Positions 44,407 through 56,552 of a stretch of DNA of 64,000 nucleotides are shown here, one piece after another. A model generated the notes under the pieces. That model ran no database searches. It had not been told where the DNA came from and saw nothing but the letters and a program-made list of their open reading frames with translations. A program made the translations under genes and the position numbers. This DNA is from Plazaster borealis. Taxonomy: Eukaryota > Echinodermata > Asteroidea > Forcipulatida > Labidiasteridae. The stretch's first letter is position 1, and each line of letters opens with the position of its first letter. Location of the stretch: positions 8,724,721 through 8,788,720 of the forward strand of contig CM037457.1 of the NCBI GenBank assembly GCA_021014325.1. Direction: 5' to 3'.

Positions 44407-47400
44407 ATGCTTCAACCCATCATTTCTGAGCTTTCATCCATGAGGATTATCTTAGCAAGTGGATCCCCAAGACGTAAGAATGTCTTATCCAAAATTGTGA
44501 GTGCCTCAGGAGTTCTGGATTGTCCAGATCATAGTGACTTCTTTATTTATCAGACTTCTATCTTTATTTTGTTTAATTTTGGCAGGATTTTTGGAGGGTT
44601 ATGTTAAAGACAGATACATGCATGGTCAAAAAAACCCACTTTTGTTAACCTTTAAGTGAGGGAGTAACCCCAGGAATTACAAAAATGTGGGAAGGTTCCG
44701 CTATTTACTGGCTCCCCAGTAAGCCAAAAAGTCTAAAAAAATCGGCAGGGAGGAGCATGGAGCAATAAACTAGTTTATTGCTCCATAGGAGGAGGGGTGT
44801 TGGAAACCTCAGAACCTAACACAGGCTGTCAACAGGACATCAGGAAGCCTGCTACAAAGAACAGACGACTCCACTTTATCAGAGGGTTAGATCTGGGAAG
44901 GTCTGTTTGTCTGTACAATTTTGTGCACGAAGTATATTCAGTGAAAATATTTTTAAGCCCCTCAAAAAAACCCAAACTACACGACTCTGAGACCTGACCC
45001 CCCCCCCTCCTCTTAGATATATGTGGAATGGTCCAGTCTATGATGATATCAAGGACTTTAACTCCCCTGGGCCATTGCACTTCGGAGAAAATGGCCATCC
45101 ATGACTTAGTGTTGCCATAGAGGTGTTACTAGCCCTCACTCAAGGGTTTTGAACTACATTTTGATAGATTTATGTGCTGACTGAAGACACGGTGTTAATG
45201 GATAAATTGCTGAAAGTGAGCTAGCTGCCGTCAGCTGAAATGGGTCGTGAGTTGATGGCTGATCTGATATTGGTCTATCTTATTTAAAAAAGGGTATGAG
45301 CAATTGAGCATCAACAGACAATTCAAGGAAAACGTTTGTTACAAACATTTGTTCATTGTTCAATTTTTATCTGTATCATTATATTTTATTTGCAGACCTG
45401 CCAACCTGTACGCATTTTGCGTATCATGTACGCATTTTCACATCTGGGTACGGCGGTACGAGATTTATGCAGAAAATACGCAAAAGACGCAAAATCTAAA
45501 TCGCTGTGTTTTTAAACTGCAGCACGAACGGACAATTTTGTTCTCAATTTCTTCAACTGTCATTCGTTCGACCCCAAGTGCAAAAACAACCGAACAAAGA
45601 CACCCTGCAACTGAGTGATCATTATGTGCTTCGATAAAAAAGAGGTTGTGCTTAGAACTACATTATATTTTAAATTCTTACTCCCGCTGGAATACTGATA
45701 AACCAAGGGGGTGGGAATGGCGCAATCCAGTTTCGGTCAATCTGGTACAGTACATTGTTTAGCCGTATGCATGGATGTACGTGCACACAACGCACGTGTT
45801 CGGCATCGCCGTGTGATTATACTTGAGTGTACAACATGGACGCCGATCGAAGTGTCAGATTAATCATGGAGGAAGGAAATACATCATTTCTGTTAGTTTT
45901 ACTTTTATTAGGGGAGAATAGTGGGAATTTCATGGCCTGTGATCTTTGTATAAGAGAAACAAATGATGAATTGAAGTGGAACTGGACAATTCTACGATAG
46001 GCTTTCGTTTGTCCGTTTACTGGGCAACCAAAGATGGAACCTTTCTCATTATTATTGTCAAGTTATTTGCATGCCGAGTAAGTTACTAATAATTTAGGAA
46101 CATTGTTGAACATTGCTTTTCATGTAAATTAATATATGTAATTGGAATAGAAATCAGTCAAAATGGGCTCACCGCCCGTAGGGAAACCCCTGGCCAATTT
46201 TTGGTGAAAAGTACATTTTGTACATTATTGAATTATGTTTGTCATTGAGATTTATACATGATAGTGGAACAGAAATCAGTAAAAATGGGCTTACCGCCCG
46301 TAGGGGAACCCCTGGCCAATTTTTGATTTTTTTTTCGCCCTAACAATTTGTTTGCCCCTTGAGTGACATCTAGGCAATTGGAACACACAGTGCCAACAGT
46401 ACATGTACATGTAGTTGGGCTTCTGGGTTATGTCGCCGTGCACAGGTTTCTGGTTTTAATGCCGCTGCGCTAATTTGGTACTCAATTTTTTTTTACAAGG
46501 TTGGCAGGTCTGTATTTTCACCATATTCCGTGTTCCTTTGGTTACCACTTGTCAATTGTTGTTGAATTGCTCTCTATAGAGTAAGATTGTCACAGTTACA
46601 TTATTTTTGATTAATCGATCCTTTTCCTTGTCACAACCCTTAAAATAGGGGCTGAAATTTGAAGTAGTGCCGTCAAAGTTTGAGGAAAACCTTGACAAGT
46701 CTTCATTCAACTCTGCAAATGATTATGCGAAAGAAACTGCCTTGAAGAAAGCTGAGGAGGTAGCAGAGCGATTACAAGGGGTAAAAATGGATGCATTGAT
46801 AAAATTGTTTTTTTTTCAAACTACTCGGGCATGAATATGTAAAACAGTTTTAACCCCACTGTTTGTAACTGTTTGTACTTACCACCAGTAATCTAGTATC
46901 CTTCCTTGGTTTAACAGAGACAAGTAGCCCAAAATATATTAGACTCTGATTACAACAGCTTGCCCCATGTGTGGCATGATAAGCAAGGTTCTAACCAGAA
47001 TCCTGAAAAAGGTGTTGTCAAAATATGGGACAATTTGAAAAAATAGGGTGTCTTAATTAGTTTTTTCCAATGCCTACACATGCAAATGACAAGATTAAAA
47101 CGGGAGTCTAAGTTAAAAATGCCTAAAATAAGGCACAAATACCTCTTTTGCTAACACTATGATTAGCTAAGCAGATTAATTCAGATGCAGAACAAGATAG
47201 CTGTAAACCAAGGTAGCTGTAAACCAAGCTAGCTGTAAGCCAATATATCTGTAAACCAAGCTATCTGTAAACCAAGCCAGCTGTAAACCAAGCCAGCTCT
47301 AAACCAAATTAGATGTAAACCAAGCTAGCTGTAAACCAAGCTAACTAAACCAAACCAGCTCTAAACCAAGCTAGCTGTAAACTAAGCTAGCTGTAAACCA

Positions 47401-50125
47401 AGCCAGCTGTAAACCAAGCTAGCTGTATCATTTTTTAATGGGTTTGATGTGGTTTGGGTCATGATTGGTTGTATTTCAAGAAAAGAATTGCCAGTGCTCT
47501 TGTGTACAAGATAATCTGTGAAATGTGCAAGGTTTGGGAAACTGAATATCTCACTCATTTTCTATGCAAATGTTTCTCACATTTTTTTATTTTTTCAATT
47601 TTTTTTTAAAGCAAATAAAATGTCTTTTGAAAGACTTACAAATTCCTGTCACCACTGGGGATTGGAACATCAATTCATGAAATGTTTCTGCTAAACTAAT
47701 GTAGATGTTATGTTCTTTGTGAAATAACATAAATTATAAATGTAGGCCTAACTAAAGCTTTGAAAAAGGGAATGAACTGAATTTCCCTTCCTCCCTTGAT
47801 TTTTGTTTTACCTTTAGTCTCACCGGAAGGAAAAACAATATAGTCCACCATGAAAACTATCTATGGCATTTCCTCCCTTTCTCAATAAAGTTTAGTTTGG
47901 TTTGTTTTTCCTGTTTCAGGCAAATCAACCAGACCTCATCATTGGTGCAGATACTGTTGTTGTAAGTATGAAGTGAGGCATGGTAACACAATGTTCAAAA
48001 TCTTGTTTATTAATGTCAAGAAGATTAATTTAGTGTAACCATGGTGTTTTAATGGAAAACTTGAGGATAAGATTGAATTCACATTACAAAAAACTATGGT
48101 GTTCTTTCCCTTAAAGTGCCATGGAGGTTTGTGGCTTTATCATTCTCACAGAGCCAGCCCAATACAACAATATCTTCAACCTTTTACAATAATGTTGTAC
48201 TAATGAAACCTCAGTTTAAATTTAAAGATGTGAAGGTGTAGTTATCTGTTATGCTCATTCCTATTACACAGGTGTTAGGAGAAACAATCCTTGAGAAGCC
48301 TAGAGATGATCAACATGCCTTTGAGATGCTTAGTCAGCTGAATGGGAGCACCCACTACGTACACACTGGTGTTGTTCTTCTCACCCCTAAAAGTGAGTGT
48401 TTTTTCACCCACAGATATTGATCAATTGGTTGTAGCATGTTCTTGGAGTCTCGTTCCTTTAAGTTTACTTTTGATGTTAACTCTTGTTTTGTCAATTATG
48501 CCAAGGTCATTGACAACTTTGTACTTTCATACTCTATTTTCATCATTAGTACTTTTCCCTTCAAATCTGAAAGCCCACATCTTTGCAAACACCTCTTTTT
48601 TAAACTGGTGTACGTGCCGTTTGAATTAACTGATAGTTGCTTTGCTTTCTCGACCCAATTCAACTGACGTTATCACCACAATAAATCTTGGTTATGCCAT
48701 TTTGGTAGTGAGTTTACCAGTGTGTCGCTGTTATTTATAATGACAATTTTAGGCAACAGGATGACACTCTCACCATATCATTAAATACAATTGACTCCAA
48801 ACATGGCAGACAATGGCTGCATTAGTCAGTGCAAAGGGGTCTGTCAATTGCAGCTACTCTGTGCTGTGCTCGCCATTCTGGAAGTTGAATTGCACATACA
48901 AGGTAAACACTTTGTCACCTTAAATGTGCACTACACCAATTGTTTCCACACAGGGACATTGACTCCCAAAATGGCGCAACAAGATGATTGTGATGATGAC
49001 GTCAGTTGAATTGGGTCAGGTGGAGGTGCGATTGTGAGATTCATAGTTCCTATTCATGTGGTGTGTTTTTAAAAAACTATTCTTACTGCAGAAGGAGGAA
49101 ACAAAACTTTTGATAAAGTGCAGTTTCATGAGACAACAGAGGTAAAGTTAGCTGACCTTTCACCTGAAATTATTCGAGCATATATCGCTACAGGAGAACC
49201 ACTGTAAGTGTTACAACAAATATTTCATCATTTTACACTCTACTTTCAGAGTATCTGATGACGTATTGAATTACATTATTTGGCAGACCCCCTTTTTTTT
49301 CATAGTTCCTAATTTCTTTCGTTTTTACTTCCATGTTGTTTTATTGCGTGTGTTCACATTCTGAGAGCATTGTAACCAGGGTCTAATTTCAAAGAACTGC
49401 TTACCAGAATAAGGTTACCAGCCAAAATATCATTCCACGTGTTTCATCTGTGACTGGTATCCTGCTCATTTTTGCTTAGCAGAAAATTGCTAAGCAGTAA
49501 TTGCTGCTTAAGCAGCTGTATGAAATGAGCCATTTGCGAGTTAGATTTGAATAATGTCTGGTACAATGACTTGCTGAGTAACAAGGTACCACTTAATTTT
49601 GAATTCCTCAGACTATAGAGACAGTTGCTATGTCAATGGTTTGGGTCAAGCTTTTGTATAGCAACCTCCAGATGTGCAAACATTCATTCAAAATTGTGTT
49701 TGGGTGTTTACGAACGGTCTCTAACATAACTACGCAAAAGCTTCCCCCATATCATGTGACAAAGCAACTGTCTCTATAGTCTGAGGAAGTCCAATTTAAG
49801 CAGTAAGTTGTGACTAATAAGCAAGTCATTGTACCAGACATTATTTAAATCCAACTCACAAATGGCTTATTTGGCCCAGGCCCTACCCAAATAGAATGGT
49901 CATTGGTCCACTGGTTAAAATATCTGCAAGGGAAGTATTGTTTTTGAATAATGATGTCATGTTTTTTTGTTTTGTTTCAGAGACAAGGCTGGTGGTTATG
50001 GTATTCAGGAGATTGGAGGTACATTTGTTCAAAGCATCTCTGGAGACTACTTTAACGTTGTAGGTTTTCCACTCCATAGTTTTTGCAAACAACTCCTGCT
50101 ATTACTTGGAAAAAGTTATCAATAA
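44407..50125 (+). CDS. ASMTL: Maf-family nucleotide pyrophosphatase, ASMTL-like (complete, six exons)
   Basis: Exons 44407-44496, 46649-46780, 47920-47961, 48272-48392, 49092-49203, 49981-50125, all AG/GT with matching phases, give 213 aa. Maf signatures run in order: [123 protein letters not shown]. Maf proteins hydrolyse dTTP, UTP and modified nucleotides to monophosphates, acting as house-cleaning enzymes. The sequence aligns to the N-terminal half of human ASMTL, but a stop follows directly, so the O-methyltransferase half of the vertebrate fusion is absent. The stop TAA lies inside AATAAA (50121-50126); another AATAAA occurs near 50212. Intron 1 holds a transposon, intron 2 a 16-bp repeat, intron 5 a foldback. 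Confidence 0.95.
45393..46512. mobile_element. DNA transposon remnant with TIRs in Maf intron 1
   Basis: Ends CAGACCTGCCAACCTGTAC and AAGGTTGGCAGGTCTG are inverted complements over ~15 bp. ~1.12 kb, no transposase. A ~120-bp internal segment (ACCGCCCGTAGGG, CCCCTGGCCAATTTTTG) is repeated at 46157 and 46277. Flanks share TATTTT but no exact target duplication, so the superfamily is undecided. Confidence 0.7.
47190..47430 (+). repeat. 16-bp tandem repeat in Maf intron 2
   Basis: About 15 units of CTGTAAACCAAGCTAG with variants. Confidence 0.9.
49378..49895. mobile_element. Foldback element in Maf intron 5
   Basis: Arms of ~100 bp: AATAATGTCTGGTACAATGA (49550s) returns inverted near 49820, and CTCAGACTATAGAGACAGTT returns inverted near 49770. 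The outer part uses GCTTAGCAGAAAATTGC words common in echinoderm-type repeats. No ORF. Confidence 0.75.
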
Positions 50126-50129
50126 AGTC

Positions 50130-52870
50130 CATCGCTTGAGCTGTGTAGTACTGTCACTTTTAGCAATGATAAAGTTTTACATAAAGAATGTACAACAACC
50201 TTTTTCATTTTAATAAAACACTGGATTCAAATCTGTTCAATTCCTATTAGTTAAGAAATTAGAAATGTACTTTTTAAAATGATGTCATCCATACTTGTTG
50301 AAACTGTCAGCTCTTAGAACCTTTAGAACAGTTTTTATGCAGACAACTTTTCTGTAGCAAGATTATTATGTTTTTAATTTGTTTTTCATCTTTTACATTT
50401 TTCATTGGGGATTATAAAAATATGCAGTGTTGTTAGCAGATGCAACTCTGTAATACATAGACTTCCCCCTGGCCTTCTGGATTTTTATTTTGTGGGAGAT
50501 ATCACCATATTGTTGATTTGTTTCCAGGCATTTGGCTCATGCAAATCTTTGTAAATTTACAAGAACCCTTCTTCTTTTTCCAGATGTTTAAACCAATGCA
50601 ATATTTTCATGGGCATTTTGTATTACATGTATATACATATTTATAACATGGGAAATAATATTTTATTTTATAAGCTAAATGATCAAATGCTTTATACCCA
50701 GCACATGTGATTGATCCGGTGCACAATCGCATGCACGAATTGTTGGGGAATTGGTGGCTAGTCTAGTCAGTCTCCTGACGATGACTAGAGCAAGCTAGTC
50801 GAAACGTTGAGACCAATCCAAGAACTGACTCCGCGGTAGTACAGTTAATTACGATCCTATAAGCTAAAGTAGTAGTCCCAGCCTATTTCTATACCTTCCG
50901 CCCAGGTAATAGTTAATAAACAGGACAGTTCTTTTCAGAACTGAGAAGTCTCCCGAACACCCGAACAATCTACTCCGCGGTAGTAGAATTAAGAACAAAC
51001 TCTACCTGGCAAGTAGATACACACGTGGTGTTACCGCAAACCAAATATATTGATACCTCACCATGCAATGCCTCAAATCTTATTTAGTCTAGTTTAGTTG
51101 GGGGACTGGTGGCTAGTCCAGTTTAGTTCATGGATAGCTAAAATAGCTGTCAATGGTGTAAGCGGGGTGGACATTGGTTGTTGTTGTGAGCGGTATCATT
51201 CGCCGTGAAGCTATTTATATGGATCTGGCAGATCCACCAGTTGTGTTGACAACCAATCAGTGTGAGACTTATGTTAGAGTTGGGTTTTGATTGGTTAAAT
51301 GGGTTGACCATTCTAGGTTTGGTTTTAACTTGGGGGAATGAGCTTCATTGGGGATATCCTTTGAAGGAGTGTGGGTTAGTGCCCACCACCTCCCCCTCAT
51401 TTCCAACATTTTATCTTTTCGAATTATGAGTAGAAAAATGATGGTTTTTGTTAATAGGGGGATACCAAGACCGGCAAGGAAATGTACATGTAATTTCACT
51501 GTTGGAAGGACAATGGTGTCCTTCATGGTGGCCACAATTTGTGTTAGAATGTATAAATGGGGTCATCCATTTTGTTAAATATTTGTCTGCTTGTTAATTT
51601 TGTTTTGTCCATGTTTAAATGGTTGTGTCTGTTTGGTGGGTTTGCCCTGTGTCTGAGCAACTGGCTCCTTGCCAAGTGCATGGAAATGTTGTGCTTGCTA
51701 ATAAACCCAGCTTAAAGCTGTGACCAGAAATTCTGAGAATTGTTTGTCTGTTGCGCAATTTTTGTTTCATATCAATTGATTTTATGGAGAATATTATAAT
51801 AAATAAATTTTGACAGTTTTAAATAGATGTTTTAATTACTCTAAACTTTGCCTCATACAGCAGTATTAAAATTGTGAGTAGTACATCCACAATTTCAAAA
51901 CTTTGTTAATGAAGTGCATCCTACTTGTATCATAAAATGGTCTACAAAAGACCTGGGACATTCAACAAAAATGGCACTCAAAATTTAAATTGAAGCCCTA
52001 ATCCACAAAAATATCGTTTAGAAAAAAGTTGTGAGCTGACTGAGCTAAAAGTTCAAAATGTTATAAGGTCATTGTGAAGGTGACAGTAATTGCTCATTGT
52101 GTCTTGTCGGGGAGGTAGATCTTGCTATCAAACTTAACTGCTCATGTCATCATTGCACATTTGGTATCATTTTAAAGAAGAACACTTCAGCTTTCTATTG
52201 ACATGCAACATAATACAAGAGGGTAGTAAATAATAAAAATATACATGATTAAAAAAAGTTTCCAAACTTTTTGTGAGCAGTTTATTAGTGGGATAGACTT
52301 TAGTTGCTGCATACGAAGTGTTCACATTACAATTTGCAGTGATTTGAAAATGAGGCTGTCATATAAATATGCAACCAATACGCACACTTGGTGGTTACTT
52401 TCCAGTATAATGAGGTGCCCTAAAGAACAGAGCAAGGAAGGGCACAGAGTGCTCTGTTGTGGGTGAACCAACCTTGGGTAATATTTTATGTTTGCAAGGG
52501 AAGGGCATGGCAGGTTCTAGACCCAGCTGAATGAAAAGTGGTTGTTAACCATCAGACTACAGGAAATTTTCACCGATGTTTACGATGTCTACCATCATGC
52601 ATAGAGAGAAAAGTTACTTATGGCAGCGTTACTCGGTATAGTACAAAGCAACTGCAGAGTGTGCGCAAACACCACACGCAATCACCACGAGTAAATATTC
52701 GATGATGATGAGACTATATGAGAGGCAAACTATGGAGTGAAATACTAATATTTAGAAATAGTCTACGAAGTACATATCATAGAAATTCAATATAAACGAC
52801 GTTACAATTTGCATTTGAGCATTTTATTTATGTCAGAACTTTGAACATATCGCTTCCTCCGCATGGATGG
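50130..52870. other. No gene seen downstream of Maf
   Basis: Mostly unique AT-rich sequence. Contains the hammerhead-like motif at 50769. Around 51590-51720 a stretch ending in AATAAACCCAGC resembles an LTR tail, but no second copy is in the window. Confidence 0.45.
50769..50814 (+). ncRNA. Hammerhead-ribozyme-like motif (retroelement-type)
   Basis: Core CTGACGA at 50775-50781 matches CUGANGA. Helix II is GACTAG (50783-50788) with CTAGTC (50795-50800) closing AGCAAG, directly followed by GAAA (50801-50804). Helix I is GTCTC (50770-50774) with GAGAC (50809-50813). Between them is CGTT, where GTT can serve as the NUH cleavage triplet with helix III collapsed to about one pair. This is the arrangement known from Penelope-like and related retroelements. 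Activity is unproven; minimal helix III forms usually need dimers. Confidence 0.55.
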
Positions 52871-52876
52871 ATGGAT

Positions 52877-53499
52877 GGCCGGTGTCAGATGCAATTGTGT
52901 CCGCCCTGACACTTTTGCATATGCAATCGTGTCCGGGGCTATGCAAAACCGTCCGGCGGACCGTCATATGTACGGTGCGTGAGCGAGCGTGGGGCTGACG
53001 GAAGGGCATTTGCGCCCGGACACAGCAGGTTGGCTGTTTTAAACATTGTGGGCATCACCCCACAATGTAAGGAAAGCCCACAAGTACAGATCCTACTCAC
53101 AAATAGCCCCTCAATGTAACTCTTCGCATTTTTCTCTGTGTCGCAGGGCATCCTGACTACATTTTTAGTAGATGAACGGATCCTTGTATCCAAGACTCAA
53201 TAATTGAGTCGACCCCGCGCTATCATGAGAGATATTATTATTGTACATTGTCCATCAGGGGCCCGAGGTTGACAATTATCAGGGTACTGCAAGGACGGTT
53301 TTGCACGGGGTGCGGACACGATTGCATATGCAAATGTGTCCGGGCGGACACAATTGCATGAACTCCAATTGCATTATGCAGCAGCGTCCGGGCGGACACG
53401 ATTGCATATGAAAAACCGTCCGGCGGACATTATTGCACATGCAATAATGTCCGCCGGATAGTATTGCATAGAGGACATAATTGCATGCGACACCGGCCA
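52877..53499. mobile_element. Foldback element with GTCCGGGCGGACAC palindromes
   Basis: Tips GGCCGGTGTCAGATGCAATT and AATTGCATGCGACACCGGCC are inverted. Inside, GTCCGSSCGGAC and TTGCATATGCAA words recur in both orientations (52910-52960 and 53310-53470). No transposase. A (GGAT)n stretch abuts the left tip. Confidence 0.8.
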
Positions 53500-54469
53500 G
53501 CTCGCTCGATCGCGCGGCCGGCCATAATTATTAGGGTTTGTAATGGCAGTTACGTCAGGGACTTTCCCCTTACATTTCGAAACGTCTGTTGGGCGCAATC
53601 TCTGAAAATGGCCTTTTTTCAAATTCGCGCGGTGTGCCATATTTAGTAAGGCGCATACTTTGATTGCGCAGGATAACTCGGGCGCAAACTTTGAACACCG
53701 CGGGATCTTTGTCGTTCAACCATAATTCTCACTACTAACTGTAGAGTTGTGAAATCATAATGCTGTGTACTGTGAAGAGAATTTATGTCCAGCTGTAGAG
53801 AGGTAAATGTTAAGTTCGAAGTAGCCATAGAGCAAGGAAGTATAGCGCAGCCTCGCTACCATGGGCAGCGCGCCGTATTGCAAATTTCATGATATGAATG
53901 TAGTCACTAGACACTGCTGAGTGCTGTGCTACGCTACACTAGCTAGGTGCACTAACGACTGTAGTTTGCATGATTTTTGCATCATATTCATACTCATAGA
54001 CTCCGGTCATAGAGCAAGGGAAACAAATTTATGTCTTTGATGTTTCGTTAACAATATTGGTTAATGACTTGAACCGTAAGTTATTGATGTTTTTCTCTGT
54101 ACAGCGTCTTGTCTTCTTGAAATTAGTTATTGTCTTGTCGGATCATGAGTCCTCCATGGTCGGATCCGCGATGATAACTGCCAAATCCAAGTGCACAAAT
54201 TGCCGCCATGGCCACTCTTAATTCATTGTGTAAAACCATAAACCATGTTAAAACGTGTGCATTTTCATTATGACTGCATATCCATGGAGGCTACCTCCAT
54301 GGTGTATCGAGTGTATTCAACAAGCCTCTGGTTTTCATGACACATAAATACATTGTAAAGTCTCAAACTATATCATGACTATTGGAATAAAAGCCCAAAA
54401 ATGTGACATTTTCATTGGGGGGGGGCCTTTTGAAAAATGTTTTGTTTGCGGAAATCAAACAAAAACCTA

Positions 54470-55460
54470 GACCCATAAACTGGGGATTACTCCTTTTTTT
54501 GAAATTTTGACATCCTCGGTCTTACTAGCGCCCCAGTCAGGCAAACTCTATCTCTTGACCGTGAATATTGCGATTTGCTATGATTTTCCGAACACCCAGC
54601 CACAAAAAATGCCTCCAAAGAAGTCGGTCGTGGTGGATGGTTTCTCCGATTGTGGACTAAAAAATCATTAATCTGGAGCAAATTATCGTGAGTATGTTCT
54701 GTCCCAACTTGACAATCGTCCCAACTATAGTTGGGACTGGTCCCAACTTGAATGTTCAAGTTGGGGCGTCCCAACTGTAGTTGGGATTGCCCATAGAACT
54801 CTACAGACTGTAGAGTTCTATGGGCTAGGAAGGGCGATCCAGGCTGTACAGATATCATCCACGAAAGGAACCGTGATCTATTGTGGGGACTGAGTTTTGG
54901 CTCTGTGTGAAATTTGTCATTATAGGCCTAATCATTATGTGCCTGTGGTTTTGGTGCCAACCTTTTCAAAAAAACAAAACCAAAAGGAGGTGTGGGAATA
55001 ATACTTCACCTTATTTACCCTGAAAAAGTCTACTGTTTTGATCGACCTTAATTTGTTTTTTCTGTGATTCTGATATCACAAACAACCAACCTGCAATGCA
55101 GATGAGATTTCTCCCCTGCTTGCTCTTTAGTCCTAGCATAGAGAAAGGTCCTAGGTACCCTGTACAATTACTACTGTCCCAACTACAGCTGGGACGCCCC
55201 AACTTGAACACTCAAGTTGGGACCAGTCCCAACTATAGTTGGTGCGAATGTCAAGTTGGGGCGGAACAAGTACAATTAAATGCCTGATGTTGCATTTTTT
55301 GACATATCGAGAAGCCAGTACTGCAGTAGGCAATTTTCCAGCTATTTCGTTGGCTCTATTTTTAATTTTTGTGGTTTGGTGTTTAATCATAGCTAATCGC
55401 CATACTGAAGATGTCAAAATTTCGAAAAAAGGAGTACAGCCCCAGTTTCTGTGTCTATAT
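54470..55460. mobile_element. Foldback element, copy 2, with two palindrome clusters
   Basis: Tips around GGGGATTACTCCTTTTTT and AAAAAAGGAGTACAGCCCC match the element at 43388-44150. Between the arms are GTTGGGAC palindrome clusters at 54697-54830 and 55146-55268, in opposite orientation. Confidence 0.8.
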
Positions 55461-55516
55461 AAAACCACATTTCTATTCAATTTGAGAAGATTTTTCGACT
55501 AGTTAGAAGGATTTAC

Positions 55517-55645
55517 CAGTGTTGTAGTCAAGACCTGGAAGTCCGAGACCAAGACCAAGAACTTGACATCCGAGACTGAGACCAAGACCAAGACCAGCCC
55601 TCCCGAGGGGGAGACCGAGACCAGGTCTTGAGACCTACAACACTG
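55517..55645. mobile_element. 129-bp MITE (CAGTGTTGTAGTCAAGACC family)
   Basis: Ends CAGTGTTGTAGTCAAGACC and GGTCTTGAGACCTACAACACTG's inverted complement. Interior is GAGACCAAGACC-rich. hAT-like non-autonomous elements of this look are widespread in animals. A CAGTGTTGTAGTACTC relative lies at 60113. Confidence 0.8.
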
Positions 55646-56552
55646 CCATGTACAAGGATTTTTCTGGGGGGGGGGGTTTGGAGATGGGTACAAGAGGTAG
55701 TAAAGGCTCTAAATGGGCACATGACTGGTATTTTTTTACTTTTTCAGTGTTTTCTAAGCATCCTTTTGGTGTAATGATTAGTGAAATTACTTATTTTTAG
55801 ACCTTCTAATCTCTCCTGTTACCTTTGACATCCAGATCATCACGAGCAGCAGTTTTTATTTGAAGGAAAAGTCAGACCCTGGAGTTGAAATTTCTTCATT
55901 AGTCAAGCAAGTTTGGATTCTGCGGCTACTTCCGGCTCCAAAGCTGGCATACTTTTGTGAGCAATTTTACCAAAAATCATCCATTTCATTGTTCAAAAAC
56001 ATTTTTTATGACAGAAACTTATATTTCTGAGAAGAGCTTTGAGTCTTTGAAGAACTTTTGTAAAAAGCCAAGTTCAATTAGCAATTAGTAAATTTTTCTG
56101 GCATAAAGCATTAAACAAAACCTAGTTTAATGCAACTCCTATGGGCTTTTGCTATTGGTGGAGCCAGTTTGTGTGAAGAGGGCATGGCTTACAGTGGAAT
56201 TACAATTGTATGTTTTTCTCATGAACAGGATAAGTAAAGGCCACATTAAAGCTTAAATTGACATTTACTCATGACATTACATATTATATGTACATGTACA
56301 TGTTTGTTGGCAGAGAATGACACAATCAAATCTGTTATCTCCTTTCAAAGTGAAGTCATTGTATGAAAACAAATTTCAAACATTTTTTCACTGTCTCAAT
56401 ATGTTTAAATTATTACATTCAATTAACAGTTCAGATGGTCTAGTTAAATGACTTTCAATTTTATTGAGCATGTTTGGCCAAATAGTTGTTTCTGCATGAT
56501 ATATTATCATTTTTTTTAAATAACAGATACAAGTTTCTCTTGCTAAAATAAC

